Shown: positions 6,628 to 15,970 of the stretch, piece after piece
How positions within the stretch are numbered: the stretch's first letter is position 1
Layout: the number at the start of each line of letters is the position of its first letter
NCBI RefSeq assembly: GCF_000832125.1
Contig: NZ_JPRK01000005.1
Coordinates: 434,001-498,000, forward strand
Reading direction: 5' to 3'
Origin: Flavobacterium hibernum
Lineage (GTDB): Bacteria; Bacteroidota; Bacteroidia; Flavobacteriales; Flavobacteriaceae
Length of the DNA stretch: 64,000 nucleotides
The notes under the pieces: generated by a model
Told to the model about the DNA's origin: nothing
What the model saw: only the letters and a program-made list of their open reading frames with translations
The model's database searches: none
Position numbers and translations under genes: made by a program

Positions 6628-8391
6628 TTAAATATTATTCGCAAATTGAGCTGGAGATACTCCAGTTCTTTTGCGAAATGATTTAGCAAATGAAACTGCA
6701 TTTTTAAAACCAACGCTTTCCGCAATGGCTTGAGTAGAGTATTTTCGATACATATGATTGGTAATCATTTCGTTGATTACATAATTAATTTTAAGCTCGT
6801 TCGAATATTCACCAAAAGATTTACCAAATCTTTTGTTAACTACATACGACAAATAGGTCGTGTTTGTTTTTATTTTTTTTGCAACATAAGGCAAAGTAAA
6901 ATCAGCATTTAGATATTCGTGTTTGCTTTCGAGCGCCAGTAATTTTTCTACTATTTTGTTCTCTTTAGCTTCATCAATACTCAAATTGACGTTTTCTTTC
7001 TTAAGTTGAATTTCTTCGGGTTCAAAAACAACTTCTTCTTGCTCGTGTTCCTGTTCGATTGTTTCAACTTGACTTTTCTTTTCTAAATTGGCCTTGAATT
7101 CTTCAATTAAGGCATTCATCTTTTTATGTGCCTTATTTTTATCTCTTATATTTTTAATCAACAAAAATACAATGGCAACAAATAAAACGACATAAAAAAC
7201 TTTTAAGGCTTTATTCAAGAAAACATCATATTTGTATTTTTCCTGAATAGAAAGCATTTCATCCGTTAAACCTCCTACTCCAAGTTTATAGTTTACTTCT
7301 AAAACCTGATCATTTAATTTTGCCTCAGATTTTTCATAATTATCCAAATAAATTTTAGAATGTTTATAGGCTAAATCAGGTTCTTTTAGAATATTATAAA
7401 TTTTTGCCTGGTAATAATTTGACTTTAAATAATCGACTTCATTAGTTTTTGTTATAGCACTAATTGAGTCCGTTTTTTTAAAAAATACTAATGCTTTATC
7501 GTATTTTTTTGTGGTGTAATATATGTCTCCTAAATTGTAATTTGCCAAGCATACCATATCAGGCATTTTATTTTGATCTGCCAAGAATATTATATCATAA
7601 TATGTTTTTTCTGCTTTAACATAATCTTTTTTCCAACTGTAAATGTTACCCAAACTTAACTTGGCAACGATTTTATTATCGGCAAAATTTTTAGAATAAC
7701 TAATTGTCTTATTATAAAAATATTCAGATGAATCCAGCAGAGTTCTTTCCTTAAGATTTTTTACATAATAATTCTCATAGGCACCTGCTAAACTAAGGTT
7801 GATGTTACTTTTAGTATTTAAAAATTGTTCTTTAGTATAAACACTTTCATTCTTATCGACAAACTCATCAAGTTGTCTTAAATTTTTAATCGCTAATCTA
7901 TAATTACCAACTGCATTATTTATGGATGAAATGTTTGTTTTAAATTTAACAATTTGAACAATATCTCTAATTTCCATAGAGAGTTTCATTCCTTCCTGAT
8001 AGTTTTCTAAAGCTTTACTAAAATTGCCCCGTTTCCATTCTCCCAATCCACCATAATTATATAAATAAGATTTGATCTCTGTTTTTTCTCTGGATTCTGG
8101 CATTTTATTCAAGTACTTAAATGCCAACTGATAACTTTCTTTAGATTTTGCTGAATTTCCTTTTAATTGATTCAAATAAGATAGCGCTCCCTCGGCAAAA
8201 GCAAGATGCTTAAAATTGTCTGATTTTGCCATTTTATTAGCATATACAACAGCACTATCGACATTTACATTAATATTTAGTCGAATTTTGTTCTGCAATA
8301 ATAAATACTCCTGTTCTGTTAATGCTTTCTTCTCTTGAGAAACAACATTATTCAGAACAAAAAAGAGTAAAAAAGAGATGATCAGCCTCAT
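6628..8391 (-). CDS. membrane TPR protein with C-terminal AraC-type DNA-binding domain
   Basis: This 587-residue protein has an N-terminal signal segment (residues 1-18), then a long helical region with tetratricopeptide-like repeats to about residue 375, one membrane helix near 395-413 (VFYVVLFVAIVFLLI), a Glu-rich linker and a C-terminal AraC helix-turn-helix domain from about 490 (KTNTTYLSYVVNKRFGKSF and IAESVGFKNAVSFAKSFRKR). This arrangement is a known Bacteroidota regulator type, with a periplasmic TPR sensor and a cytosolic DNA-binding end. It converges on the Gly-tail peptide genes and is close to the exporter, so it may sense or control the peptide system. That link rests on position only. 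Confidence 0.85.
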   Translation of the reverse strand: MRLIISFLLFFVLNNVVSQEKKALTEQEYLLLQNKIRLNINVNVDSAVVYANKMAKSDNFKHLAFAEGALSYLNQLKGNSAKSKESYQLAFKYLNKMPESREKTEIKSYLYNYGGLGEWKRGNFSKALENYQEGMKLSMEIRDIVQIVKFKTNISSINNAVGNYRLAIKNLRQLDEFVDKNESVYTKEQFLNTKSNINLSLAGAYENYYVKNLKERTLLDSSEYFYNKTISYSKNFADNKIVAKLSLGNIYSWKKDYVKAEKTYYDIIFLADQNKMPDMVCLANYNLGDIYYTTKKYDKALVFFKKTDSISAITKTNEVDYLKSNYYQAKIYNILKEPDLAYKHSKIYLDNYEKSEAKLNDQVLEVNYKLGVGGLTDEMLSIQEKYKYDVFLNKALKVFYVVLFVAIVFLLIKNIRDKNKAHKKMNALIEEFKANLEKKSQVETIEQEHEQEEVVFEPEEIQLKKENVNLSIDEAKENKIVEKLLALESKHEYLNADFTLPYVAKKIKTNTTYLSYVVNKRFGKSFGEYSNELKINYVINEMITNHMYRKYSTQAIAESVGFKNAVSFAKSFRKRTGVSPAQFANNI

Positions 8392-8411
8392 TCATTTTGT
8401 TTTAGGAATCT

Positions 8412-8419
8412 CAAAAATA
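8412..8419 (-). promoter_or_regulatory. TAnnTTTG promoter element of the TPR-AraC gene
   Basis: On the minus strand TATTTTTG matches TAnnTTTG, 20 bases upstream of the ATG at 8391. Confidence 0.5.
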
Positions 8420-8529
8420 GCTTTTAAATTTTCAATAAACTAAAATTAATTTATGTTTATACTATTTTTCTTCTTTATAAAATAGAAAAATATAACAATT
8501 TTATATTCTTTTGTTATATTTTTATTATG

Positions 8530-8537
8530 TAAATTTG
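8530..8537 (+). promoter_or_regulatory. TAnnTTTG promoter element of the acyl-CoA dehydrogenase gene
   Basis: TAAATTTG matches the consensus, 21 bases upstream of the ATG at 8559. A TTG at 8511-8513 may be the -33 box, although the spacer is short. Confidence 0.6.
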
Positions 8538-8558
8538 TTTTAGTAAAACTATCAAAAA

Positions 8559-9737
8559 ATGAAACCAGATTTATTTCAAGCTCCAGATTATTACAACCTT
8601 GACGATTTATTGACAGACGAACACAAACTTGTTCGCGAATCAGCACGTGCATGGGTCAAAAGAGAAGTTTCTCCTATTATTGAAGAATATGCTCAAAAAG
8701 CAGAATTCCCAAAACAAATTATTAAAGGACTTGGCGAAATTGGTGGTTTCGGACCTTATATTCCAGTAGAATATGGAGGTGCTGGCTTAGACCAAATTTC
8801 TTATGGTTTAATCATGCAGGAAATAGAACGTGGTGATTCTGGTGTAAGATCTACTTCATCTGTACAATCTTCATTAGTAATGTATCCCATTTGGAAATAT
8901 GGAAATGAAGAACAACGAATGAAATACTTACCAAAACTGGCAACAGGAGAATTTATGGGCTGTTTTGGTTTGACAGAACCAGATCATGGCTCTGATCCAG
9001 GAAGTATGATTACAAATTTTAAAGATATGGGCGATCATTATCTTTTAAATGGTGCAAAAATGTGGATTTCGAATGCTCCATTTGCCGATATTGCTGTTGT
9101 TTGGGCAAAAGATGAAATTGGAAGAATTCACGGATTAATTGTAGAACGCGGAATGAAAGGTTTTACAACACCGGAAACACATAATAAATGGTCGCTTCGT
9201 GCATCATCAACCGGAGAATTAATTTTTGATAATGTAAAGGTTCCTAAAGAAAATCTATTGCCAAATAAATCTGGTTTAGGTGCGCCACTTGGTTGTTTAG
9301 ATTCAGCTCGATACGGAATTGCATGGGGAGCAATTGGTGCAGCTATGGACTGCTACGATACGGCATTGCGTTATGCTAAAGAAAGAATTCAGTTTGGAAA
9401 ACCAATTGCCGGAACTCAGCTTCAACAGAAAAAACTGGCAGAAATGATTACCGAAATTACAAAAGCGCAATTACTTACTTGGCGTTTGGGTGTTTTAAGA
9501 AACGAAGGAAAAGCTACAACAGCTCAAATCTCAATGGCAAAACGCAACAATGTTGACATGGCTATTCATATTGCTCGTGAAGCCAGACAAATGTTGGGCG
9601 GAATGGGAATTACTGGCGAATATTCGATTATGAGACACATGATGAACCTTGAAAGTGTGATTACTTATGAAGGAACTCATGATATACACTTATTGATAAC
9701 GGGGATGGATGTAACTGGAATTCCAGCGTTTAAATAG
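8559..9737 (+). CDS. acyl-CoA dehydrogenase, glutaryl-CoA dehydrogenase type
   Basis: This 392-residue flavoenzyme has the three-part acyl-CoA dehydrogenase fold. The flavin-binding motif CFGLTEPDHGSDPG is in the middle domain, and the catalytic base is Glu371 in TYEGTHDIHLL near the C-terminus. The segment RSTSSVQSSLVMYPI and the TEPDHGSDP form are those of glutaryl-CoA dehydrogenase, which oxidises and decarboxylates glutaryl-CoA to crotonyl-CoA in lysine and tryptophan breakdown. Another short-chain substrate remains possible. It stands alone, with its own promoter and a hairpin terminator behind it, and no other lysine-degradation gene is nearby. Confidence 0.88.
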   Translation: MKPDLFQAPDYYNLDDLLTDEHKLVRESARAWVKREVSPIIEEYAQKAEFPKQIIKGLGEIGGFGPYIPVEYGGAGLDQISYGLIMQEIERGDSGVRSTSSVQSSLVMYPIWKYGNEEQRMKYLPKLATGEFMGCFGLTEPDHGSDPGSMITNFKDMGDHYLLNGAKMWISNAPFADIAVVWAKDEIGRIHGLIVERGMKGFTTPETHNKWSLRASSTGELIFDNVKVPKENLLPNKSGLGAPLGCLDSARYGIAWGAIGAAMDCYDTALRYAKERIQFGKPIAGTQLQQKKLAEMITEITKAQLLTWRLGVLRNEGKATTAQISMAKRNNVDMAIHIAREARQMLGGMGITGEYSIMRHMMNLESVITYEGTHDIHLLITGMDVTGIPAFK

Positions 9738-9773
9738 TAGACAACTATTAAATTATATATAAAAACAATTATC

Positions 9774-9801
9774 AAAAGCTTCTTCTTACGGAGAAGCTTT
9801 T
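9774..9801 (+). terminator. intrinsic terminator behind the acyl-CoA dehydrogenase gene
   Basis: A 10-bp perfect stem, AAAAGCTTCT and AGAAGCTTTT, encloses an 8-base loop and ends in T residues. It abuts the promoter element of the next gene. Confidence 0.75.
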
Positions 9802-9809
9802 TATCTTTG
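9802..9809 (+). promoter_or_regulatory. TAnnTTTG promoter element of the DUF3050 gene
   Basis: TATCTTTG matches the consensus, 17 bases upstream of the ATG at 9827, immediately after the terminator stem. Confidence 0.6.
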
Positions 9810-9826
9810 CACAAAAATTACAGAAA

Positions 9827-10609
9827 ATGAATATTGAAACTATCAACAATAGCATTCAACCTCAAAAAGATCAACTTTTAAAGCATTCTTTATATAATAA
9901 AATCCAAAATATTGATGATTTACATATTTTCTTAGAAAGCCATATTTTTGCTGTTTGGGATTTTATGTCATTATTAAAAGCTTTACAAGCAAAACTTACT
10001 TGTACTACAACACCTTGGTTTGCTACCAAAAATCCTGAAACAAGATATTTAATTAATGAAATTGTTCTTGCCGAAGAAACTGACTTAAGTATTGATGGAA
10101 GAAGACTAAGTCATTACGAAATGTACATTGAAGCAATGGAAGATTGTGGCGCTAACACAGCTGGAATCAATACATTTTTAGCAGAAGTAAATTCTCTTCA
10201 TAATATTTTTGTTGCTATTAAACAAAGTTCTTTACATCCTGATGTAAAAGCCTTTTTAGATTTTACTTTTAGAGTAATCGAACAAGGAAAGCCTCATGAA
10301 ATTGCAGCCGCTTTTACTTTTGGAAGAGAAGATTTAATTCCGAGTATGTTTACGGCGATCTTAAAAAACTTTCAAAAAAATCTTCCGGAAATTGATTTGA
10401 GCAAATTGCTTTATTATTTTGAAAGACATATTGAACTTGATGCCGATGAACACGGTCCAATGGCAATGCAAATGATTACAGATTTATGCGAAGATGATGC
10501 TCAAAAATGGAAAGAAGTTGAAGAAATTTCAATTCTGGCATTAGAAAAACGAATTGGACTATGGAACGCCATTGAAGAAGAAATCGTGATGAAAGCAGAA
10601 ATGGTCTAA
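9827..10609 (+). CDS. DUF3050 (heme-oxygenase-like fold) protein
   Basis: This 260-residue soluble protein has no signal peptide. It is all-helical with conserved His/Glu-containing motifs: HIFAVWDFM near residue 39, EIVLAEETD near 80, and HIELDADEHGP near 205. These are the usual landmarks of DUF3050 proteins, which are related to the heme-oxygenase-like superfamily, some of whose members are di-metal oxidases. The spaced Glu and His residues would fit a metal site, but its activity is not known. It has its own promoter and no clear partner genes. Confidence 0.8.
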   Translation: MNIETINNSIQPQKDQLLKHSLYNKIQNIDDLHIFLESHIFAVWDFMSLLKALQAKLTCTTTPWFATKNPETRYLINEIVLAEETDLSIDGRRLSHYEMYIEAMEDCGANTAGINTFLAEVNSLHNIFVAIKQSSLHPDVKAFLDFTFRVIEQGKPHEIAAAFTFGREDLIPSMFTAILKNFQKNLPEIDLSKLLYYFERHIELDADEHGPMAMQMITDLCEDDAQKWKEVEEISILALEKRIGLWNAIEEEIVMKAEMV

Positions 10610-10676
10610 AATCCAAAACAAGTTATTTAACGTAACTATTTGTTTAAAATGATTCGAAAATTAATTTATCTAAATT

Positions 10677-11444
10677 ATGAAACCGCATTTCAAACAAATA
10701 GTTATTGTTATACTTTCTATATTCCTGTTAAGCTGTAGTTCTGATGACTCAGCTTCAAAAACTCCTGTTACTCCAATATTACCCGTTACTCCACCTGCAA
10801 CTCAGGTTCCCACTACTCCAATTAACAATTCGATAAAATACTTGGCTTTAGGCGATAGTTATACTATTGGACAGAGTGTTTGCGAAACTTGCCGCTTTCC
10901 CGAACAGTTAAAATCGAATTTAAAAGCAATTTATCCTCAAACTGATTTTTCATTAAAAATAATTGCTACAACTGGCTGGACAACTTCGAACCTTATATCG
11001 GCCATAAACACACAAAATCCAGATTCTAATTACGATTTAGTTACGCTTTTAATTGGTGTAAACAATCAATTCCAACGCATGGATTTTTCAGTTTATCAAA
11101 AGGAATTTCCAGAACTACTTACTAAAGCAATATCCTTAGCCAAAGGCGATAAGAAAAATGTAATCGTACTTTCGATTCCTGACTATGCTTACACTCCATT
11201 TGCAGCAAATTACTCTGAGGCAAACCGCATGAAAATTTCTAACGAACTAGATCAATACAACACGTTTGCAGAGAATACATGTATAAATAAAGGTGTAGTT
11301 TTTATTTCGATTACAGATATTACGCGTCAAGGTCTTAGCAATAGCAATTTAGTAGCTTCAGATGGGCTACACCCTTCTGAATTGGCTTATAAAATGTTTA
11401 TTGGTCGCATATTTCCTCAAGTAAAAATGATTTTGCAGGATTAA
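10677..11444 (+). CDS. SGNH/GDSL-family hydrolase lipoprotein
   Basis: The 255-residue product begins with a lipoprotein signal (LLSCSS, lipid-bearing Cys about residue 20), then a Pro/Thr-rich spacer to about residue 55. The catalytic domain follows, with block I ALGDSYTIG (nucleophile Ser), a later GVNNQ block (Asn) and the C-terminal DGLHPS block with Asp and His. These are the SGNH esterase or lipase residues. It should sit on the outer face of an envelope membrane. The substrate cannot be told from sequence. The stop overlaps by 4 bases with the stop of the convergent membrane protein gene. Confidence 0.88.
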   Translation: MKPHFKQIVIVILSIFLLSCSSDDSASKTPVTPILPVTPPATQVPTTPINNSIKYLALGDSYTIGQSVCETCRFPEQLKSNLKAIYPQTDFSLKIIATTGWTTSNLISAINTQNPDSNYDLVTLLIGVNNQFQRMDFSVYQKEFPELLTKAISLAKGDKKNVIVLSIPDYAYTPFAANYSEANRMKISNELDQYNTFAENTCINKGVVFISITDITRQGLSNSNLVASDGLHPSELAYKMFIGRIFPQVKMILQD

Positions 11445-12463
11445 GCTTTTTTAGATTTCCAGATAAATCCGTCGAGTAAATAATGAGTAAATTGTGGAAC
11501 ACTAAGTAATGGAACAATTAAAAATTGCCATGAAGAAAAATCAAAAGCTGTAACGGAGAAATTTTCATTCCAAACCAAAATTTCCCATAAAAATTCTTCA
11601 GTAAAAGCGATTCCTATTAAAATCAAAACATAAATAAAAATTGCATTGTAACTTTTTAGATAACTAAAAACTCCCGATTTCTGATTAGTTTTATTTTCGA
11701 TTTCTCTAAAATAAACCAACGCCATATATGGGATTCCGTGGGAAACTACATTTAACAAAGTAAAAATAAGATCGTCATTAAAATACGCGATTCCAAAATA
11801 CCATGAAAGTGCCGTTCCTAAAATTATGGCATTTTTAGGAATATTAACAAACTTATTATTTATGCTTTTGTAAACAGTGTAAACCACATAGATAGTCATA
11901 ATTACAACATAAACCCAAAACAGTACTTCTAACAAAAATGCACTTTGAAAACGAAAAAACTCATTTTCGACAAACCAATTGAATTTTCTTTTTGACGACA
12001 AAAACCAATACAACATTGGATAACCTGTTGAAGCATAAATAGCAAGATTATCAATAGCGACAGACAATCTCGTTTTTTGTTCGTTTCTGGCGTACAATCG
12101 CATAAAACCATATTGTTGTCTTATAAAATGAAAAACTGCTACGTAAGCCAAAAAAGACCAGAAAAACAAACTCCCAAAAGAAAACAGAATAATCCCAATA
12201 GCGAAACAAATTGTAGGCAAAAGCAATAATTTTTTTTTATTCTTTTTAAATTCCTCTGCCACGAAATAGGTTTTGAATAAAGTCGCATAAACGTGTGCAA
12301 CATCAATAAAAACTATTAGGAAAAGCCACGTATAAAACGAGTATTTATTTTCAATTTCAGTAATATAATCCTGAAACAAAAATACAATTGCCAACACAAA
12401 AAAGGATGGACCAATGATGAAAATTAAATCTGTCTTGGCTTTATGAATCCAGGGTTGTTTCAT
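11441..12463 (-). CDS. multi-pass membrane protein of unknown function
   Basis: The 340-residue product has about eight to nine hydrophobic helices and aromatic-rich loops (for example FHFIRQQYGFMRLYARNE). I recognise no named family. It is the last gene of the polyamine cluster and overlaps the end of the flavoprotein gene by 23 bases, so the two are translationally coupled and probably work in the same membrane process. The scattered His residues in helices (HVYATL, FHFIRQQ, SHGIPYM) could bind metal or heme; this is a guess. Confidence 0.75.
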   Translation of the reverse strand: MKQPWIHKAKTDLIFIIGPSFFVLAIVFLFQDYITEIENKYSFYTWLFLIVFIDVAHVYATLFKTYFVAEEFKKNKKKLLLLPTICFAIGIILFSFGSLFFWSFLAYVAVFHFIRQQYGFMRLYARNEQKTRLSVAIDNLAIYASTGYPMLYWFLSSKRKFNWFVENEFFRFQSAFLLEVLFWVYVVIMTIYVVYTVYKSINNKFVNIPKNAIILGTALSWYFGIAYFNDDLIFTLLNVVSHGIPYMALVYFREIENKTNQKSGVFSYLKSYNAIFIYVLILIGIAFTEEFLWEILVWNENFSVTAFDFSSWQFLIVPLLSVPQFTHYLLDGFIWKSKKA

Positions 12464-14069
12464 CTAAAATTTGATTTACTACATTAATTCCATGATGAAA
12501 AGCTTCTTCAAAAATCGATATTCCGGACAAATCGGTATGGGCAAAAAAGATTTTATGCTCTATATTTTTTGAGGCTTGTTTTTTTGCTTCGCCAAAAATA
12601 AAATCCGGAGCGGGACTTACCATTCCATGACCCAAAAGAAACACTTCCATTTGTCCTGTACAATCTTCGATATCCGGATGCGCAATTTTTAAATCATCAA
12701 AAACAAATTGTTTCCAATATTCTTTGTTCTTTTTGTAGAGTTCTTTTCTTGATTTTTTTAAATCAGAAGAAGAAAAGCTATAATAATACGTGATAACTTT
12801 TCGAGCCTGAATTTGATTTAAAGACTGGTGCTGATCGTAAACATAACCTAAACCTTTTGCATCATAAATAACGTTATCCCAAGAAAGCGGAAAACTAAAG
12901 TTATCTGCTAAATCGGTCACGGTTAAAGTTGCCAAAAGCCAAGGTGTGTAATGAAACTCTTTTGTAAATTCTTTTCTGTCTTTTATTAAATACTGATTTA
13001 CAAATTGCGGAGTTGCCATGATTACTTTGTCTGCAATAATTTCTACCGAAACCTTTTTGACATCATCAAATGCCTTGGCTACCACTTTATTATTTTCGAC
13101 TTCTACCTCGTAAACCAAATGATTTTTTAGAGTTTTCTGGTCGGTATATTTTTTTAAATGAGAAGCTAATCTGGCGTTTCCTTCCGGCCAGGTTAAAACA
13201 CTTTCTTTTTTATCAGAACTTGCATCTTGTTTTCGCCCTGCAAAATAGTGTATTCCAGCCCAAGCCGAAACATAATGTATTCCAAGTCCAAAGTCGTCTT
13301 TACAACAATAATCTATATAATTAAATAATGGTTCTCTTGTAAAATTGTTAGTTTCAAACCACTCTTTCATCGTGATTTTATCTAAATTTCTAGTCGCTAT
13401 ATCTTCGGACGAAAGATGAAGCGGAATATCAAATAAATACTTTCCGTCATTTCCTTTTCCTTCTCGAAAAGTATCCATTAATTTAAAAAAGCGTTGAAAC
13501 TCGAGGTCTTCATTTTTAGAATTCCCTTCTTTTGGAACCACGCCATCTTGCCAATTATTCTTGTAAAATAATCTTTCATCGGGAGCAAAAGACAATTGCA
13601 ATTCATCAAAAACAGGAAATCCTTTTTGATCGTAACCTAATATGATTTTTTCTTCTTCCAGAAACTGTAATAATTCTTTGTCTTTAAAATTAGGCAAAGG
13701 CAGATAATGTGCTCCAAGTGGAAATTTAGAATACTGATTTTCTCCATTTGAAGAATTACCTCCTAAATGTCCTTCTAATTCCAATACTAAAAAATCTGAA
13801 ATCCCTTTTTTATGAAATTGTCTTGCAGCGCTTAAACCAGAGATTCCGCCACCTACAATCAGGTATGGAATATGTATTTGAGATGTTGGTTTTGGGAAAT
13901 CTTTTACCCAAAGTCTATGTCCCAAAAGATGATTGGTTCCGGACAATCGAAGCAACAATTGGATAATTTTATCAGAACAAAATTGCAGAAAAGGAATTAA
14001 CAATAAAGAAGCTCCAATTCCTTTTACAAAACTGCGCCTTGATTTACTGTAGTTTTCCCCATTCTTCAT
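12441..14069 (-). CDS. Tat-exported FAD-dependent oxidoreductase (amine-oxidase-like)
   Basis: ATG at 14069 is preferred; the codon before it, TTG, is also in frame. The 542-residue protein starts with a twin-arginine signal, SKSRRSFVKG, and a hydrophobic stretch. It then has a dinucleotide-binding motif VGGGISGLSAARQF near residue 73 and the flavin-binding Glu and GGN block (LELEGHLGGNSS). The rest follows the monoamine-oxidase/protoporphyrinogen-oxidase pattern. Being folded before export through Tat fits a flavoprotein acting outside the cytoplasm. Its place directly behind speE suggests a polyamine or a related amine as substrate, but this is inference. It overlaps speE by 26 bases. Confidence 0.85.
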   Translation of the reverse strand: MKNGENYSKSRRSFVKGIGASLLLIPFLQFCSDKIIQLLLRLSGTNHLLGHRLWVKDFPKPTSQIHIPYLIVGGGISGLSAARQFHKKGISDFLVLELEGHLGGNSSNGENQYSKFPLGAHYLPLPNFKDKELLQFLEEEKIILGYDQKGFPVFDELQLSFAPDERLFYKNNWQDGVVPKEGNSKNEDLEFQRFFKLMDTFREGKGNDGKYLFDIPLHLSSEDIATRNLDKITMKEWFETNNFTREPLFNYIDYCCKDDFGLGIHYVSAWAGIHYFAGRKQDASSDKKESVLTWPEGNARLASHLKKYTDQKTLKNHLVYEVEVENNKVVAKAFDDVKKVSVEIIADKVIMATPQFVNQYLIKDRKEFTKEFHYTPWLLATLTVTDLADNFSFPLSWDNVIYDAKGLGYVYDQHQSLNQIQARKVITYYYSFSSSDLKKSRKELYKKNKEYWKQFVFDDLKIAHPDIEDCTGQMEVFLLGHGMVSPAPDFIFGEAKKQASKNIEHKIFFAHTDLSGISIFEEAFHHGINVVNQILDETTLDS

Positions 14070-15564
14070 CAAAATAGCGTACTAAAATTTGGTTGTCTAA
14101 TCGATTGATTTCAATTTCATTTGAGATCATATCGTTTGTAAAATAATTAAATCGGTCGAACTGATAATTGTAGAATCTTAATCCTGGAGCTTTACGATTT
14201 ACTTGATTAAATGTAGTTCCAAAACCGTTAATGGCTATAGTATAACCCCATTCTCCAAACGAAGGAACGTAGGCATGATACGCATCGACCTGAGGAAAAA
14301 CCTGCATAACTGTTTTATTGATACACCAAAATGATTTTGGAGCAAAATAAGGCGATGTTGTTTGTATAACAACTGCTGCATCTGGCTGTAGAATTGTTTT
14401 TATAGTTTGGTAAAAATTAAGCGAATACAATTTTCCTAAACTATAATTTGACGGATCCGGAAAATCTATAATAGCAACATCAAACTTTTCTTTGCAGCTT
14501 TTTGCCCAAATATAAGCATCTGTATTGATCACGGTAACTTTTTGGTTGTTTAATGAACCTTTATTGAAATCTGTAAGAACCTTATTGGTTTTAAACAACT
14601 TTGTCATTCCCTGATCAAGATCGACTAATGTAATTTTTTCAACGTCTTTGTATTTTAAGATTTCACGCACGGCCAAACCATCTCCACCTCCTAAAACCAA
14701 AACATGCTTAACGTTTTTAGCAATCGACATTGCGGGATGAACCAGGGCTTCGTGATAACGATATTCATCGGCAGAACTAAATTGTAGGTTGTTGTTTAAA
14801 TAAAGCCTGTAATCGCTTTTATTATGTGTTAAAACTATTCTTTGATAGGGAGTTGAGTTGGTATAAATAATATTTTCTCCATATAATTTGCCTTCAGAAT
14901 ATGCCAAGATCGTATCTGAAAACACAAAAACGCCTAACAGTATTGCAAATGAAAAAATGGCTTTTACTTTTAAAAAATAGTTGTTCTTTAATTCTCTCTT
15001 TAAAAGAAAACACAAAGCAATGGCAATACTTATGTTGATCATCCCAAAGAATAATGAGGTTCCCATAATTCCCAATTTTGGAACGAGAATAAGCGGAAAT
15101 AATATAGAAGCAAGTAATGCTCCAATGTAATCAAACGTAAAAACATTGGAAACTAAATCTCTAAACTCAACTTTATCTTTAAGGATATTCATTAAAAGCG
15201 GAATTTCTAATCCCACTAAGAAACCTGTTATAAAAACAAGTAAATACAAGATGAACTGAAAATAGGCTACACTTTCGAATAATAAAAATAAGATAACTGA
15301 ACTTAGTCCGCCAATTAAACCAACTAAGATTTCGATTTCGACAAAAGTATTCAGTAAATTTTTATGAAAAAACTTAGAAAAGAAGGAGCCAATACCCATT
15401 GAAAAAAGGTAAACCCCAATAATAAATGAAAATTGTTTTACTGAATCTCCTAGTAAATAACTAGCCAATGTACCCGCAACAAGCTCGTAAACAAGTCCGC
15501 AGGTCGCAATAACAAATACAGCAAACAGCAATAAAAATTCAAACTTAAGAAACTTTTTACCCAT
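14044..15564 (-). CDS. speE: membrane-anchored spermidine synthase-like aminopropyltransferase
   Basis: The 506-residue product (ATG at 15564; a GTG four codons upstream is less likely) has about seven N-terminal membrane helices to residue ~220 followed by a cytosolic aminopropyltransferase domain. The latter shows the decarboxylated-AdoMet site VLGGGDGLAVREILKY, the acidic KITLVDLD, and IIDFPDPSNYSLGKLYS with the catalytic Asp region. Membrane-fused SpeE proteins occur widely in bacteria. The partner speH lies in the same operon and would supply decarboxylated AdoMet. It overlaps the DUF350 gene by 8 bases and the flavoprotein gene by 26. The acceptor could be putrescine or a different amine at the membrane. 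Confidence 0.88.
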   Translation of the reverse strand: MGKKFLKFEFLLLFAVFVIATCGLVYELVAGTLASYLLGDSVKQFSFIIGVYLFSMGIGSFFSKFFHKNLLNTFVEIEILVGLIGGLSSVILFLLFESVAYFQFILYLLVFITGFLVGLEIPLLMNILKDKVEFRDLVSNVFTFDYIGALLASILFPLILVPKLGIMGTSLFFGMINISIAIALCFLLKRELKNNYFLKVKAIFSFAILLGVFVFSDTILAYSEGKLYGENIIYTNSTPYQRIVLTHNKSDYRLYLNNNLQFSSADEYRYHEALVHPAMSIAKNVKHVLVLGGGDGLAVREILKYKDVEKITLVDLDQGMTKLFKTNKVLTDFNKGSLNNQKVTVINTDAYIWAKSCKEKFDVAIIDFPDPSNYSLGKLYSLNFYQTIKTILQPDAAVVIQTTSPYFAPKSFWCINKTVMQVFPQVDAYHAYVPSFGEWGYTIAINGFGTTFNQVNRKAPGLRFYNYQFDRFNYFTNDMISNEIEINRLDNQILVRYFDEEWGKLQ

Positions 15565-15772
15565 GAATTGCGGCACTAATAATCATTGAAATTCCAATGA
15601 TAAATGCTGCCAAAACAATGGCAACAGCAATATTATTTTTCTCTGTAACTTCTTTCCAAGTGTTTTCGGGAGTAAGTTTTTCAATTATAAAATAGCCTAC
15701 TATTAATATAACGATGCCTAAAAGCGAAAAAATAATCGAATTAACGATGGGTTGAAAGTGTATTAAATCCAT
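15557..15772 (-). CDS. DUF350 (YjfL-like) small membrane protein
   Basis: The 71-residue product has two membrane helices and the pattern of one DUF350 repeat (GIVILIVGYFIIEKLTPEN, then NNIAVAIVLAAFIIGISMIISAAI). In other bacteria DUF350 genes sit beside glutathionylspermidine-synthase-like ATP-grasp and spermidine synthase genes. Here it lies directly before speE, overlapping it, which agrees with that association. The family has no settled biochemical role. Confidence 0.8.
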   Translation of the reverse strand: MDLIHFQPIVNSIIFSLLGIVILIVGYFIIEKLTPENTWKEVTEKNNIAVAIVLAAFIIGISMIISAAIHG

Positions 15773-15784
15773 AATTTAAGAGAT

Positions 15785-15964
15785 TTATTTATGATAAAAA
15801 TGATTAACTGAACTACGAGTTCCTGACGTACTATATTTTTCTGTTGTTTCGCAATCACAAATTCGGTTTCCGGAATAAGCAAAATACAAATATGCTGCAA
15901 AGCAAAATATTCCAATTATTGCTGCGAGTAAATTATTCTTTATAAAATCAAATACATTCTTCAT
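15785..15964 (-). CDS. small single-pass membrane protein
   Basis: The 59-residue product (ATG at 15964; a TTG two codons upstream is less likely) has one membrane helix (LLAAIIGIFCFAAYLYFAY), then a polar tail with Cys residues (NRICDCETTEKYSTSG). It fits tightly between DUF4178 and DUF350 genes. I recognise no family. It is presumably a cluster-specific accessory. Confidence 0.6.
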   Translation of the reverse strand: MKNVFDFIKNNLLAAIIGIFCFAAYLYFAYSGNRICDCETTEKYSTSGTRSSVNHFYHK

Positions 15965-15970
15965 AATCAA

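Noticed and set aside
8446-8652. A 68-codon minus-strand open frame.
   Set aside because: It overlaps the promoter and first codons of the acyl-CoA dehydrogenase gene and has no recognisable content.
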